From Reyranella soli (GTDB lineage: Bacteria > Pseudomonadota > Alphaproteobacteria > Reyranellales > Reyranellaceae): a DNA stretch of 64,000 nucleotides. Below the pieces are notes generated by a model. It saw nothing but the letters and a program-made list of their open reading frames with translations. It made no database searches and had not been told where the DNA came from. A program made the position numbers and the translations under genes. This document shows, piece by piece, positions 9,350-18,000 of this stretch. The stretch is taken from contig NZ_BKAJ01000018.1 of assembly GCF_007992495.1 (NCBI RefSeq), forward strand, positions 1 through 64,000, given 5' to 3'. Every line of letters starts with the position of its first letter. Within the stretch, counting starts at the first letter, position 1.

Positions 9350-9805
9350 ATGGCACTCTATGAGAATGTCTTCATTGCGCGTCAGGACGTCCCGACGACG
9401 CAGGTGGAGGCCCTGACCACCCAGTTCTCCGAACTGGTCACCGGGCTCGGTGGCACCGTCTCCAAGAAGGAGTACTGGGGCCTGCGTTCCCTCACCTACC
9501 GCATCAAGAAGAACCGCAAGGGTCACTACACCCTGCTCAACCTCGATGCCCCGCCGGCCGCCATCAAGGAGCTGGAGCGCACGATGTCGATCAACGAAGA
9601 CATCATCCGTTTCCTGACTGTGCGTGTCGACGAGCTCGAGGAAGCCCCGTCGGCCATCATGATCCGCAGCGCCGAGAAGTCGGACCGTCCGGGCGGCGAC
9701 CGCGATCGTGGCGACCGCTGGGGTGATCGTCCGCCGCGCCGCGAGCGTCCGCGCTTCGGCGATGAGGCGCCGATCGCAGCCATCGTTCCGGGAGAAGAAG
9801 AATGA
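9350..9805 (+). CDS. rpsF: 30S ribosomal protein S6
   Basis: Binds the central domain of 16S rRNA together with S18. The first about 100 residues are standard S6 ([14 protein letters not shown], then [19 protein letters not shown]). A C-terminal extension of about 45 residues is rich in Arg, Gly and Asp (repeated GDR) and ends acidic, as often seen in alphaproteobacterial S6. Total length is 151. A Shine-Dalgarno AAGGAG lies in the leader hairpin. The stop overlaps the rpsR start by four bases, indicating coupled translation of the two partner proteins. Confidence 0.97.
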   Translation: MALYENVFIARQDVPTTQVEALTTQFSELVTGLGGTVSKKEYWGLRSLTYRIKKNRKGHYTLLNLDAPPAAIKELERTMSINEDIIRFLTVRVDELEEAPSAIMIRSAEKSDRPGGDRDRGDRWGDRPPRRERPRFGDEAPIAAIVPGEEE

Positions 9806-10035
9806 GCGCCCAACGTCGTCCCTTCACCCGCCGCCGCAAGAGCTGCCCGTTCTCCGGCGCCAATGCGCCGAAGATCGACTACAAGGACGTGCGCCTGCTG
9901 CAGCGCTTCGTCTCGGAGCGCGGCAAGATCGTGCCGAGCCGCATCTCGGCCGTGTCGTCCAAGAAGCAGCGCGAGCTCGCCCAGGCGATCAAGCGCGCGC
10001 GTTTCCTGGCGCTGCTGCCCTACGTCATCGCCTAG
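9802..10035 (+). CDS. rpsR: 30S ribosomal protein S18
   Basis: This 77-residue basic protein partners S6 on the small-subunit platform. The signature runs from [20 protein letters not shown] through [28 protein letters not shown] to the C-terminal LLPYVIA. The gene overlaps rpsF by ATGA and is followed after 12 bases by rplI, the standard order. Confidence 0.97.
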   Translation: MSAQRRPFTRRRKSCPFSGANAPKIDYKDVRLLQRFVSERGKIVPSRISAVSSKKQRELAQAIKRARFLALLPYVIA

Positions 10036-10047
10036 CGGAGAACGATC

Positions 10048-10689
10048 ATGCCGATGAACGTCATCCTGCTGGAGCGCGTGCCCAAGCTCGGCCAGATGGG
10101 GGATGTTGTGAAGGTGAAGCCCGGCTTCGCCCGCAACTACCTGCTGCCGCAGAAGAAGGCCCTGCGCGCCACCAAGGACAACATCACCTACTTCGAATCG
10201 CAGCGTAAGACGCTGGAGGCGCAGAACCTCGAGCGCCGCAAGGACGCCGAGGCGGTGGCGGCCAAGATGGCCGACCTCAAGGTCACGCTGATCCGTCAGG
10301 CCTCCGAGGCCCTGCAGCTCTACGGCTCGGTGACCTCGCGCGACATCGCCGACGGCGCCGCCACTCAGGGCGTCAAGATCGAGCGCGGCCAGGTCGAGCT
10401 CGACAAGGCGATCAAGACGCTCGGCACGCACAAGATCAAGATCCACCTCCATCCGGAGGTCGCGGTCGAGATCAGCGTGCTGGTCGCCCGTTCGCCCGAC
10501 GAGGCGGATTTCCTCGCCAAGGGCGGCACGCTGGTCGCCGAGAACGAGCGTGCGGCGCTCGAGGCGGCGGAAGCCGCCCAGCGCGCCGCCGCGCAGGCCG
10601 CCGCGCTGTTCGAGGCCAAGCCCGCCGAAGGCGAGGCCGCTGCCGAGACGCCGGCCGAGGCCGAGGAAGCACCGGCCGAAAAGCAGTAA
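10048..10689 (+). CDS. rplI: 50S ribosomal protein L9
   Basis: Binds 23S rRNA near the L1 stalk and extends from the ribosome surface. The N-terminal domain is classic L9 (MNVILLERVPKLGQMGDVVKVK, then GFARNYLLPQKKA), joined by the long central helix to the C-terminal domain (about 90-150). Total length is 213 because of an Ala/Glu-rich tail of about 45 residues, a common addition in this class. It is the last gene of the operon, followed by a strong terminator. Confidence 0.96.
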   Translation: MPMNVILLERVPKLGQMGDVVKVKPGFARNYLLPQKKALRATKDNITYFESQRKTLEAQNLERRKDAEAVAAKMADLKVTLIRQASEALQLYGSVTSRDIADGAATQGVKIERGQVELDKAIKTLGTHKIKIHLHPEVAVEISVLVARSPDEADFLAKGGTLVAENERAALEAAEAAQRAAAQAAALFEAKPAEGEAAAETPAEAEEAPAEKQ

Positions 10690-10715
10690 CGAGCGCTTCG
10701 TGCACTCGTTTTGGC

Positions 10716-10752
10716 GCATGCCACCGGTCACCGGTGGCATGCGTTTTTCTTT
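10716..10752 (+). terminator. Rho-independent terminator after rplI
   Basis: A perfect 12-base-pair stem (GCATGCCACCGG / CCGGTGGCATGC) with a three-base loop is followed by GTTTTTCTTT, 26 bases after the rplI stop. This also argues against the upstream in-frame start (10711) for the following permease. Confidence 0.9.
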
Positions 10753-10812
10753 GGGAGCGCGGGCCTCCGGCCCGCTCATGATCATGATGCGGGCCAGAGG
10801 CCCGCGCTCCCA
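10752..10812. repeat. Family A-like intergenic palindrome
   Basis: The outer arms are a perfect 16-base inverted repeat (10752-10767 and 10797-10812) around GCTCATGATCATGA. It shares the layout and the CTCATGA centre with the other family A repeats but has different outer arms. It ends three bases before the permease start codon. Confidence 0.75.
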
Positions 10813-10815
10813 GCC

Positions 10816-12429
10816 ATGATCTGGCGCGTCGGGGCAATGGTCATCGCGGGCATCGTGGCGCTGCCGTTGGTCGGCGTGGCGTCGAGCCTGTTCACGCTGC
10901 AGGCCGACCTGTGGCGGCATCTCGCCGACACCCAGCTCGTCGACATCTTCTTCAACACGCTGGTGCTGCTGCTGGTCGTCGGCTTCGGCACCACCATCAT
11001 CGGCGCGGGCACGGCGTGGCTGGTGACGATGTGCAGCTTCCCCGGCAGCCGCCTGCTGCAATGGGCGCTGCTGCTGCCGCTGGTCCTGCCGACCTATATC
11101 ATCGGCTACGCCTATGCCGACCTTCTGGCCTTCGCCGGGCCCGTGCAGGGCGCGCTGCGCCAGGCCACCGGCTGGAGCCGCGGCGACTACTGGTTCCCCG
11201 ACCTCGGCTCGGCGGGCGGCGTCGCCCTGCTCTTCACGCTGGTCCTCTACCCCTACGTCTACCTCGCCGCGCGCACCGCCTTCCTCACGCAGTCGCACGC
11301 GCTGATCGAGGCGAGCCGCATCCTGGGCCACGGCCCGTGGCGCACCTTCTTCGGCGTCGGCCTGCCGCTGGCGCGGCCCGCCATCGCCGCCGGCGTCGTG
11401 CTGGCGCTGCTCGAGGCGCTCGCCGATTTCGGCACCGTCCAGTATTACGGCGTGCAGACGCTGACGACGGCGATCTACCGGACGTGGTACGGGCTCGGCA
11501 ATCGCGAGGGCGCGGCGCAGATCGCGCTGGTGCTGATCGCCATCGCCGGCCTGCTGATCCTGGTCGAGCGCCGTTCACGCGGCCGCGCGCGCTATAGCAT
11601 CGCCTCGAACCTGCGCCACCAGGGCGATCCCGCCGAGCTCAGGTCGTGGATGGCGGCGGCCGCCCTCCTCGCCTGCACGCTGCCCATCGTTGTGGGCTTC
11701 GTCGTGCCGACCCTCCATCTCGCCCAGCTCGCCTGGAGATCGGGCGCCGTCGTCGGCGATTCGCGTTTCCTGGGCGACGCCCTGAACAGCCTGGGCCTCG
11801 CCGCCGCGGCCGCCGTGATCATCGTCGCCCTCGCCCTCTTCCTGAGCTACGCCGGCCGCCTGGTGCGCCGCCGCGCGCTCAACCGGCTGATCGAGTTCGC
11901 CGCCCTGGGCTACGCCATCCCGGGCGCCGTCATCGCCGTCGGCATCCTGCTGCCGCTCGCACTGGCCGATCACGGCATCGACCGGCTGAGTCGCGCCATT
12001 CTTGGATTGCCGAGCGGCCTGCTGCTGAGCGGCACGGCGTTCGCGCTGCTGCTCGCCTATACGGTGCGCTTCCTGGCTGTCGGCCTCGCCAACATTGCGC
12101 CCGGTCTCGCGGCCATCGATCCCGCGATGGATGCCAGCGCCCGCGTGCTGGGTGCCGGGCCGCGCGAAGTGCTGCGGCGCATCCATCTGCCGTTGCTGCG
12201 CGGGCCGATGCTGACGGCCGCCGTCGTCGCCTTCGTCGAGGTGATGAAGGAGCTGCCGGCGACCCTGCTGATCCGGCCATTCAACCTCGATACGCTCGCG
12301 ATCGGCGTCTACCGCTTTGCCTCCGACGAGCGCTTGGCGCAGGCCGCGGTGGGCTCGATCGTGATCGTTGTGGTGTCGCTGGCGCCGGTGATCGTGTTGA
12401 GTCGCGCGATCGCTGCAAGACGGCGATAA
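10816..12429 (+). CDS. Iron(III)-type ABC transporter permease, double-domain (FbpB-like)
   Basis: Inner-membrane channel protein of a binding-protein-dependent transporter of the ferric-iron/thiamine class. From the ATG at 10816 it has 537 residues with about twelve membrane segments arranged as two fused permease domains. Each half carries an EAA-type loop for contacting the ATPase: EASRILGHGPWRTFFGVGLPLARPAI in the first, and the related DASARVLGAGPREVLRRIHLPLL in the second. Tandem fusion is typical of FbpB/SfuB. The start was moved from an in-frame TTG at 10711, which lies in the terminator. An iron-type binding protein is encoded convergently next door; no ATPase gene is adjacent. Confidence 0.88.
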   Translation: MIWRVGAMVIAGIVALPLVGVASSLFTLQADLWRHLADTQLVDIFFNTLVLLLVVGFGTTIIGAGTAWLVTMCSFPGSRLLQWALLLPLVLPTYIIGYAYADLLAFAGPVQGALRQATGWSRGDYWFPDLGSAGGVALLFTLVLYPYVYLAARTAFLTQSHALIEASRILGHGPWRTFFGVGLPLARPAIAAGVVLALLEALADFGTVQYYGVQTLTTAIYRTWYGLGNREGAAQIALVLIAIAGLLILVERRSRGRARYSIASNLRHQGDPAELRSWMAAAALLACTLPIVVGFVVPTLHLAQLAWRSGAVVGDSRFLGDALNSLGLAAAAAVIIVALALFLSYAGRLVRRRALNRLIEFAALGYAIPGAVIAVGILLPLALADHGIDRLSRAILGLPSGLLLSGTAFALLLAYTVRFLAVGLANIAPGLAAIDPAMDASARVLGAGPREVLRRIHLPLLRGPMLTAAVVAFVEVMKELPATLLIRPFNLDTLAIGVYRFASDERLAQAAVGSIVIVVVSLAPVIVLSRAIAARRR

Positions 12430-12500
12430 CTGTCACCCCGAGCGAAGCGAGGGGCCTTTAAGGCAACAGGAAAGGTCCCTCGCTACGCTCGGGATGACAG
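12430..12500. repeat. Family B intergenic inverted repeat
   Basis: CTGTCACCCCGAGCG...AGCGAGGGGCCTTT and its complement AGGTCCCTCGCTACGCTCGGGATGACAG face each other. The repeat starts at the last base of the permease stop codon and ends 12 bases before the stop of the convergent binding-protein gene, so it could serve as a two-way terminator. Other copies are at 35602, 39641 and 59046. Confidence 0.85.
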
Positions 12501-12511
12501 CGAGCCTGAAC

Positions 12512-13546
12512 CTACTTCCAGCCCGCCCGGTCCATGATCTTCAGCGCCTCGGCGTTGTTCTGCGCGAAGACGCGGGCGTTGAGCTGGTCTTCCTTGAAGG
12601 TGCCGAGCGACTGCAGCTCGGCCGAGAGCGCGACGCCGGGCACCACCGGATACTCCGAGTTGCCCTCGGCGAAGTACTTCTGGGCCTGCGGCGACACCAG
12701 GTACTCGAGGAACTTCACCGCCACCGCCTTGTTGGGCGCGTAGCGCGCCACGGCGCCGCCGCTGATGTTGACGTGCGTGCCGCGGTTGGCCTGGTTGGGG
12801 AACACCACGCCCACCTTGGCCGCGACCTCGCGGTCCTCCGGCTTCTTGGAGCGCATGAGGCCGACGTAATAATAGGTGTTGGAAACGCAGATCTCGGCCT
12901 CGCCCGCGGCCACGCCCTTGATCTGGTCGGTGTCGCCGCCGCGCGGCGCGCGCGCCAGGTTGGCCGCGACGCCCTTGGCCCAGGCCTCGGTCTTCTCCGG
13001 CCCGTTGGCCGCCAGCAGCGAGCCCACCAGCGACTGATTATAGATGTGGCCCGAGGCGCGGATCAGCAGCTTGCCTTTCCACTTGGGGTCGGCCAGGTCC
13101 TCGTAGGTCTTGGGCGCGTCGGCCGCCGACACCTTCTCCTTGTTGTACATGATCACGCGTGCGCGCTTGGAGAAGCCGAACCAGTTGTTGTCGGGATCGC
13201 GCAGGTTCGGCGGCACCGACTTGGTCAGGACCTCCGACGTGACGGGCTGAAGCAGGCCCATCTGGCGGGCGCGCTCGATGCGGCCGGCATCAGTGGTGAT
13301 GAAGACGTCGCACGGGCTCTTGTCGCCCTCGGCCTTCAGCCGTTCGACCAGCGGATCGGGCTCGGCATCGATGCGGTTGATCTTGACGCCGCTCAGGTCG
13401 GAGAAATTGCCGTAGAGCGCCTCGTCCGTGTTGTAGTGGCGTGCCGAGTAGAGGTTGAGTGCGGCGCCCTGCGCCTCCGCGCGGCGTAGGATGAGAACGC
13501 CGGCGCCAAAGGCCAATCCGCTCGTTAGGACTGCACGACGCTTCAC
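12512..13546 (-). CDS. Iron(III) ABC transporter periplasmic binding protein (FutA/FbpA-like)
   Basis: Predicted to capture ferric iron in the periplasm and deliver it to an FbpB-type permease. The GTG at 13546 is preferred because GGGAGAGG lies four bases upstream; translation then gives KRRAVLTSGLAFGAGVLILRR, a signal peptide with a Tat-like twin-Arg and cleavage near AEA-Q, total 344 residues. The mature protein begins LNLYSARHYNTDEALY, as in FutA-type proteins, and has the Tyr-rich ICVSNTYYYVG motif whose tyrosines coordinate iron in this family. The probable partner permease is encoded on the opposite strand, stop facing stop. Confidence 0.9.
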   Translation of the reverse strand: MKRRAVLTSGLAFGAGVLILRRAEAQGAALNLYSARHYNTDEALYGNFSDLSGVKINRIDAEPDPLVERLKAEGDKSPCDVFITTDAGRIERARQMGLLQPVTSEVLTKSVPPNLRDPDNNWFGFSKRARVIMYNKEKVSAADAPKTYEDLADPKWKGKLLIRASGHIYNQSLVGSLLAANGPEKTEAWAKGVAANLARAPRGGDTDQIKGVAAGEAEICVSNTYYYVGLMRSKKPEDREVAAKVGVVFPNQANRGTHVNISGGAVARYAPNKAVAVKFLEYLVSPQAQKYFAEGNSEYPVVPGVALSAELQSLGTFKEDQLNARVFAQNNAEALKIMDRAGWK

Positions 13547-13601
13547 GGAACCTCTCCCACTGCGAGTGATTTGCACTAGGTGTGTGGTAGCATTCGTGAA
13601 G

Positions 13602-13623
13602 TTGCGACGCAATCGCGATGCAA
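13602..13623. promoter_or_regulatory. Nested palindromes between the iron-binding-protein gene and cfa
   Basis: TTGCGACGCAA (13602-13612) is a short palindrome, and it overlaps ATCGCGAT and a closing TGCAA (13619-13623), so the whole block runs TTGC...GCAA. It lies 56 bases upstream of the GTG of the iron-binding protein. Fur/Irr-type sites in alphaproteobacteria are AT-rich palindromes with TGCAA ends, so an iron-responsive operator is possible but unproven. Confidence 0.3.
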
Positions 13624-13730
13624 AAGATTTTCACAGTCGGGCGCAGTATTTCTCGTGCGGCCTTTGCCTTGAAATTGCCATCTGCATTAACATTTCGACT
13701 GAGTACAACGAACACCCCGAAGGTACGGCA

Positions 13731-14969
13731 ATGCTGCTAGCTCGGGTTCTTGCCCGTGTAGTGGACGAAGGCCAGCTCACCATCATCGATGCAGCCGGCA
13801 GGCATCATCGACTCGAAGGTGCGCGGCCCGGCCCGGACGTCACTATTCGCATTCACACCCGGTGGACCGGCATCAGGCTGGCGCTCCGGCCACGGCTGGC
13901 GCTGGGCGAAGCCTATATGGACGGCAAGGTCACGGTCGAAGGCGGCGACATCTACGACCTGCTCGACCTGGTCGGCCGCAACATCGTGGCGCTCGAAGCG
14001 ACGCCGATGGTGAAGTGGTCGTACTGCCTGCAGCGCTGGATACGCTTCCTGCAACAGTACAATCCGATCGGCCGCGCCGAGCGCAACGTGGCGCATCATT
14101 ACGATCTCAAGGACCAGCTCTACGACTTCTTCCTCGACCGCGATCGGCAGTATTCCTGCGCCTACTTCAAGACCGGCGACGAGCCATTGGAGCAGGCCCA
14201 GCTCGACAAGAAGCAGCACATCGCCGCCAAGATGCTGCTGCAGCCCGGCCTCAAGGTGCTCGACATCGGCTCCGGCTGGGGCGGCATGGGCCTGTTCCTC
14301 AGCCAGCAGTTCGGCGTCGACGTGACAGGCGTCACGCTCTCCAAGGAGCAGCACGCCGTCTCGAGCCGTCGCGCGCTCGAGGGCGGCGTGGCCGACCGCG
14401 TGCGCTTCAAGCTGCTCGACTACCGCCAGGAGCCCGGCCGCTACGACCGCATCGTCTCGGTCGGCATGTTCGAGCATGTCGGCTCGGCCCACTACGTCGA
14501 GTTCTTCACCAAGGTGAAGGAGCTTCTGGCCGACGACGGCGTCATGCTGCTGCATTCGATCGGCCGCATGGAGCCGCCAGGCGGCACCAACACGTGGCTG
14601 CGCAAGTACATCTTCCCGGGCGGCTACACGCCTGCCCTGTCCGAGGTGATGGCGGCCATCGAGAAGGTGGGGCTGTGGGTCACCGACATGGAGATCCTGC
14701 GCCTGCACTACGCCGAGACGCTGCGCCACTGGCGCCAGCGCTTCCTCGCCAACCGCGAGCGCATCAAGCAGGTCGCGGGCTACGACGACCGCTTCTGCCG
14801 CATGTGGGAGTTCTATCTCGCCGGTTGCGAGATCTCCTTCCGGTACATGAACCAGATGGTCTTCCAGCTCCAGCTCGCACAGAAGCAGGACGCCGTGCCG
14901 CTGACGCGCGACTACATGCTCGACGCCGAGAAGGGCGTCACGGTCAAGCGATCGATGGCGGCGGAGTAG
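13731..14969 (+). CDS. cfa: Cyclopropane-fatty-acyl-phospholipid synthase
   Basis: Predicted to transfer a methylene group from S-adenosylmethionine to the double bond of membrane phospholipid acyl chains. The ATG at 13731 gives 412 residues; an in-frame extension upstream would run into the neighbouring gene's control region. The N-terminal lipid-binding part contains LALGEAYMDGKV, followed by NVAHHYDLKDQLYDFFLD and the SAM motif VLDIGSGWGGMG, then VGMFEHVG with a conserved Glu and the C-terminal RMWEFYLAGCEISFRYM. All are standard for CFA synthases. It is divergent from the iron-binding-protein gene and convergent with the giant gene. Confidence 0.93.
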   Translation: MLLARVLARVVDEGQLTIIDAAGRHHRLEGARPGPDVTIRIHTRWTGIRLALRPRLALGEAYMDGKVTVEGGDIYDLLDLVGRNIVALEATPMVKWSYCLQRWIRFLQQYNPIGRAERNVAHHYDLKDQLYDFFLDRDRQYSCAYFKTGDEPLEQAQLDKKQHIAAKMLLQPGLKVLDIGSGWGGMGLFLSQQFGVDVTGVTLSKEQHAVSSRRALEGGVADRVRFKLLDYRQEPGRYDRIVSVGMFEHVGSAHYVEFFTKVKELLADDGVMLLHSIGRMEPPGGTNTWLRKYIFPGGYTPALSEVMAAIEKVGLWVTDMEILRLHYAETLRHWRQRFLANRERIKQVAGYDDRFCRMWEFYLAGCEISFRYMNQMVFQLQLAQKQDAVPLTRDYMLDAEKGVTVKRSMAAE

Positions 14970-14970
14970 T

Positions 14971-15043
14971 CATGGTCTTCCGGACCGCGCGCTTCCAGCG
15001 CGCTCATGAGCGAGCCGGAGGCTCGCGGTCCAGAAAAGCATGA
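14971..15043. repeat. Family A intergenic palindrome
   Basis: CATGGTCTTCCGGACCGCG at the left and CGCGGTCCAGAAAAGCATGA at the right frame two small inner palindromes (GCGCGC..GCGCGC and GAGCC..GGCTC) around CATGA. It fills the gap between the convergent stops of cfa and the giant gene. Confidence 0.85.
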
Positions 15044-15058
15044 CAGGCCGCAGCCCCG

Positions 15059-18000
15059 TCAGATGATGTGGTCCGACGTCGGCTTCAGCCGCATGACCAT
15101 GTCGTTGTAGTCGTAGTCGGATCCCTGGTTGTAGGCGAGGTCCTCGAAGCCGAACGTGTTCTCGCCGAACACGCGGATCTGCTCGTGACCGCCGGGATTG
15201 GCGGTGCCGATGACGAAGGTCTGGCCGGACGGCGTGATCAGGACCGGCGCGTAGTAGCCGCTGTTGCCGGACACGGTCCAGCTCACCGTGGTGGCGAAGT
15301 CGCCGCCATGGACCTCATGGAGGCCGCCGTCCATGTGGCTGCGGACAGCCGCGGAGAATGCCGCGGTGTCGCCGAACGCCACGCCGGCGACGCTGCGTGC
15401 CCCCGTCGCCGCATCGACGTCGATGCGGACGAAGCCCAGCGTATTGACGTTGGCCGAGCTGCCGGCCAGCTCGACACTCAGAGTCTGGCCGTGCTTGAGG
15501 AAGACGAAGGCATCGCCCATGTCGCGTTGCGCATCGGCGAGCGTGGTCGCGGCCGACAGCGAGTTGTTGGTCACGGCGGTCAGGTGCAGACCGTCGACCA
15601 TGACCTGCAGCGAGCCGTCGCCGCGGGCGGTGAACTGGGTGTTGGGTGTCACGTCGACGACCTGGTTGCCGCTCAGCACGGCGAAGCGCAGCTGCTCCCC
15701 GGCGGCCAGGTAGACCGACTGCGCGCCGAGCAGCAGGCTCCCGCCATGGTCGTCCTCCACCCCGCCGACCGACCCGAGCGCCGGCAGCCCGCTCAAGGCA
15801 CTGCCGCCATGGTCGTCATTGTGATCGATGATGTTGCCGGAAGAGTCGACCGTATAGACCATCACGGTGGAGCCTGCGTGCGAACCGACATCCTGGGCCG
15901 CGAGTCGGACCCAGTTGCCGGCGACCGAAACGCCGCCGTTCGGTGCCAGCTCGATGCCATGGCCGTCGGCACTGATCTTGAGCGGCACCTCGCCGCCGCC
16001 GGCGCCGGTGTCGCCGAAGCCGCCGACCTGCATGCGATTGCCGCTGACCTGAGTGGAGAGTCCGGCGCCGGTATGCTCGGCGAGGACATTGGCGAGCTGC
16101 CCGGCATCAGAGCCGGCGGCGGCCAGGTCGTGTGCCGTGTCGCCCTGGGCCGCCATGCTCACCGCCGTCACGTAGCGCAAGAACCGCATCGGATCGGTCG
16201 CGCTGGCGGCCGCCTGCTCGGTCAGCGTGTTGCTGGCGAGGGCAAGCTGCGTGACCGCGTTGGCCACACCGCCGGTGAGCCCCGCACTTGCCGCGATGGC
16301 CATGAGGGTGGCGTTGTCCGTCAGGTCGAGACCACTCGTGGCGACGATCCGCGCCGCCAGCGCATCGAAGGCGTCGGTGGCACCCGCTGCGTGCAGCAGC
16401 GAGACGGTATTGAGGATGCTCGACGCCGCCGCGAACGCATTCGTGGCACCCGACACGCCCGTGCGGGTGGCGGCGACGGTATCGAGATCGTTGAGGTCGA
16501 GGCTGGAATTGAGTCCCAGCGCCGAGGCGACGAGCTGCTGGGCTGCGACCGGATCGCCGGTGGTCGAGGCCGCCACCTTCTGGATGAGGGTCGTCAGCGG
16601 CGTAACCACGGTGGAACCCGCGGGCGCCTGCATGGTGCCGGTGAAAGCGAGGTTGGTGGCCGTATCGACGCCGCCCTGCAGGATCAGCGGCGCGCCGTTC
16701 GATGTAATGGAGTAGTGGCCGGTGGCGTCGGTGGTGGTCGAGACTTCGCCGGGATCGAGCACGCCGTTGAAGTTGGCATCGGCGAAGACGGTGGCGCCGG
16801 AAATGTACCCGTCGATGCCGAGGCCATGCAGGATGTCGGTAAAGAAGCCGCCGACCTTATGAGCCACATCGCGGATGGCGTTGCCCGCACCGTCGAGCCG
16901 GGTGCCGACAAGCAGCAGGCCGGTGTAAACGTTCTCGCCGAGGATGCGGTAGGAATCGTTGATGTCGTGCAGCGCCCCGTTGATGGTCTCGGCGTACTGG
17001 ACCATGCGGCTGCCGATAGCGGCGAGGTAGGGGTTCTTGAGGATGGTGTCGAGGTACGCCGAACCCAGCGCCCGCACGTCGTCGCCGAGCGCGCCGGTGT
17101 CGCCGGTGAAGAGGTGGACGATCAGGTCCGCAAACCGCTCGCCGACCGCGCCGTAGAGGCGCGGATCGACGCCGGTCTGCAGCATGTAGTAGTCGGCCGC
17201 CAGCTCGCCGATGGAGCTTGCGATGCCCTGGGCGTCGCCGTGGGCGACGGCGTCGGAGAAGGCGATGAAATGCGGTGCCGAGGAGATCGCAATCTCCGCG
17301 CCGGCTGCGCCAAGGTCGGAGAGTGAGTCGCCCAGCAGGCTCGCGGTGGCGCCCGCGATGGTGAGCTGGCCGCGCAGATAGAGCGTCGGCCCCTCGCCGA
17401 TTGCGTCCTGCACGGCGCCCATGCTGAGGACGAACAGGCCGACCTGGGCGCCGAACTTGGCGGCCGTGATCGCCGCCCCCCACGGCGTGCCGGCAAACAT
17501 CGCATCGACGGCGAGCTTGTTGGCGAAGATGACCCCTACCTGGGCGCCCAGGCGGGCATAGTTGGCAGCGTCGGTCGGGTCATCACCGACCGTGAGCAAG
17601 GCACGGCCGAGCGGTTGCCTCTCGAGCACGAACTGCATGCCGTTGGCCATGGGGATCAGCACGTCCAGCACTGCCTGGTCGCGCTCATTCAGCGGCAGGG
17701 TCGCCGGCGTGCGGGCGCGGATCGTGTCGAACGCCGCCTGGTAGGCCTCCTGCCTGTCGAGCGAGGAGATCACGGCGGTCGCGCCCGACGACGATAGGCC
17801 GAGCAGCGCGCCGAAGCCGGTCAGGAGATCATCGGAATATTGCGCATCGCCGAGCTGCTGCAGGAGCTGGCCTGCCTCGATGGCGCCTTCAGTTCCGGGA
17901 TTCTGCGCGATGTATTTGCGCGCGCTGAGGTTCAGCCAGGCGAGCGAGATGTCGTGCATCATCTCGCGATCGGCGCCGCTCGAGCCCAGCGCGGTAGCCG

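Noticed and set aside
13455-13730. Upstream extension of cfa
   Set aside because: It would overlap the divergent iron-binding-protein gene, and the translated segment is not CFA-like. The ATG at 13731 gives the normal start.
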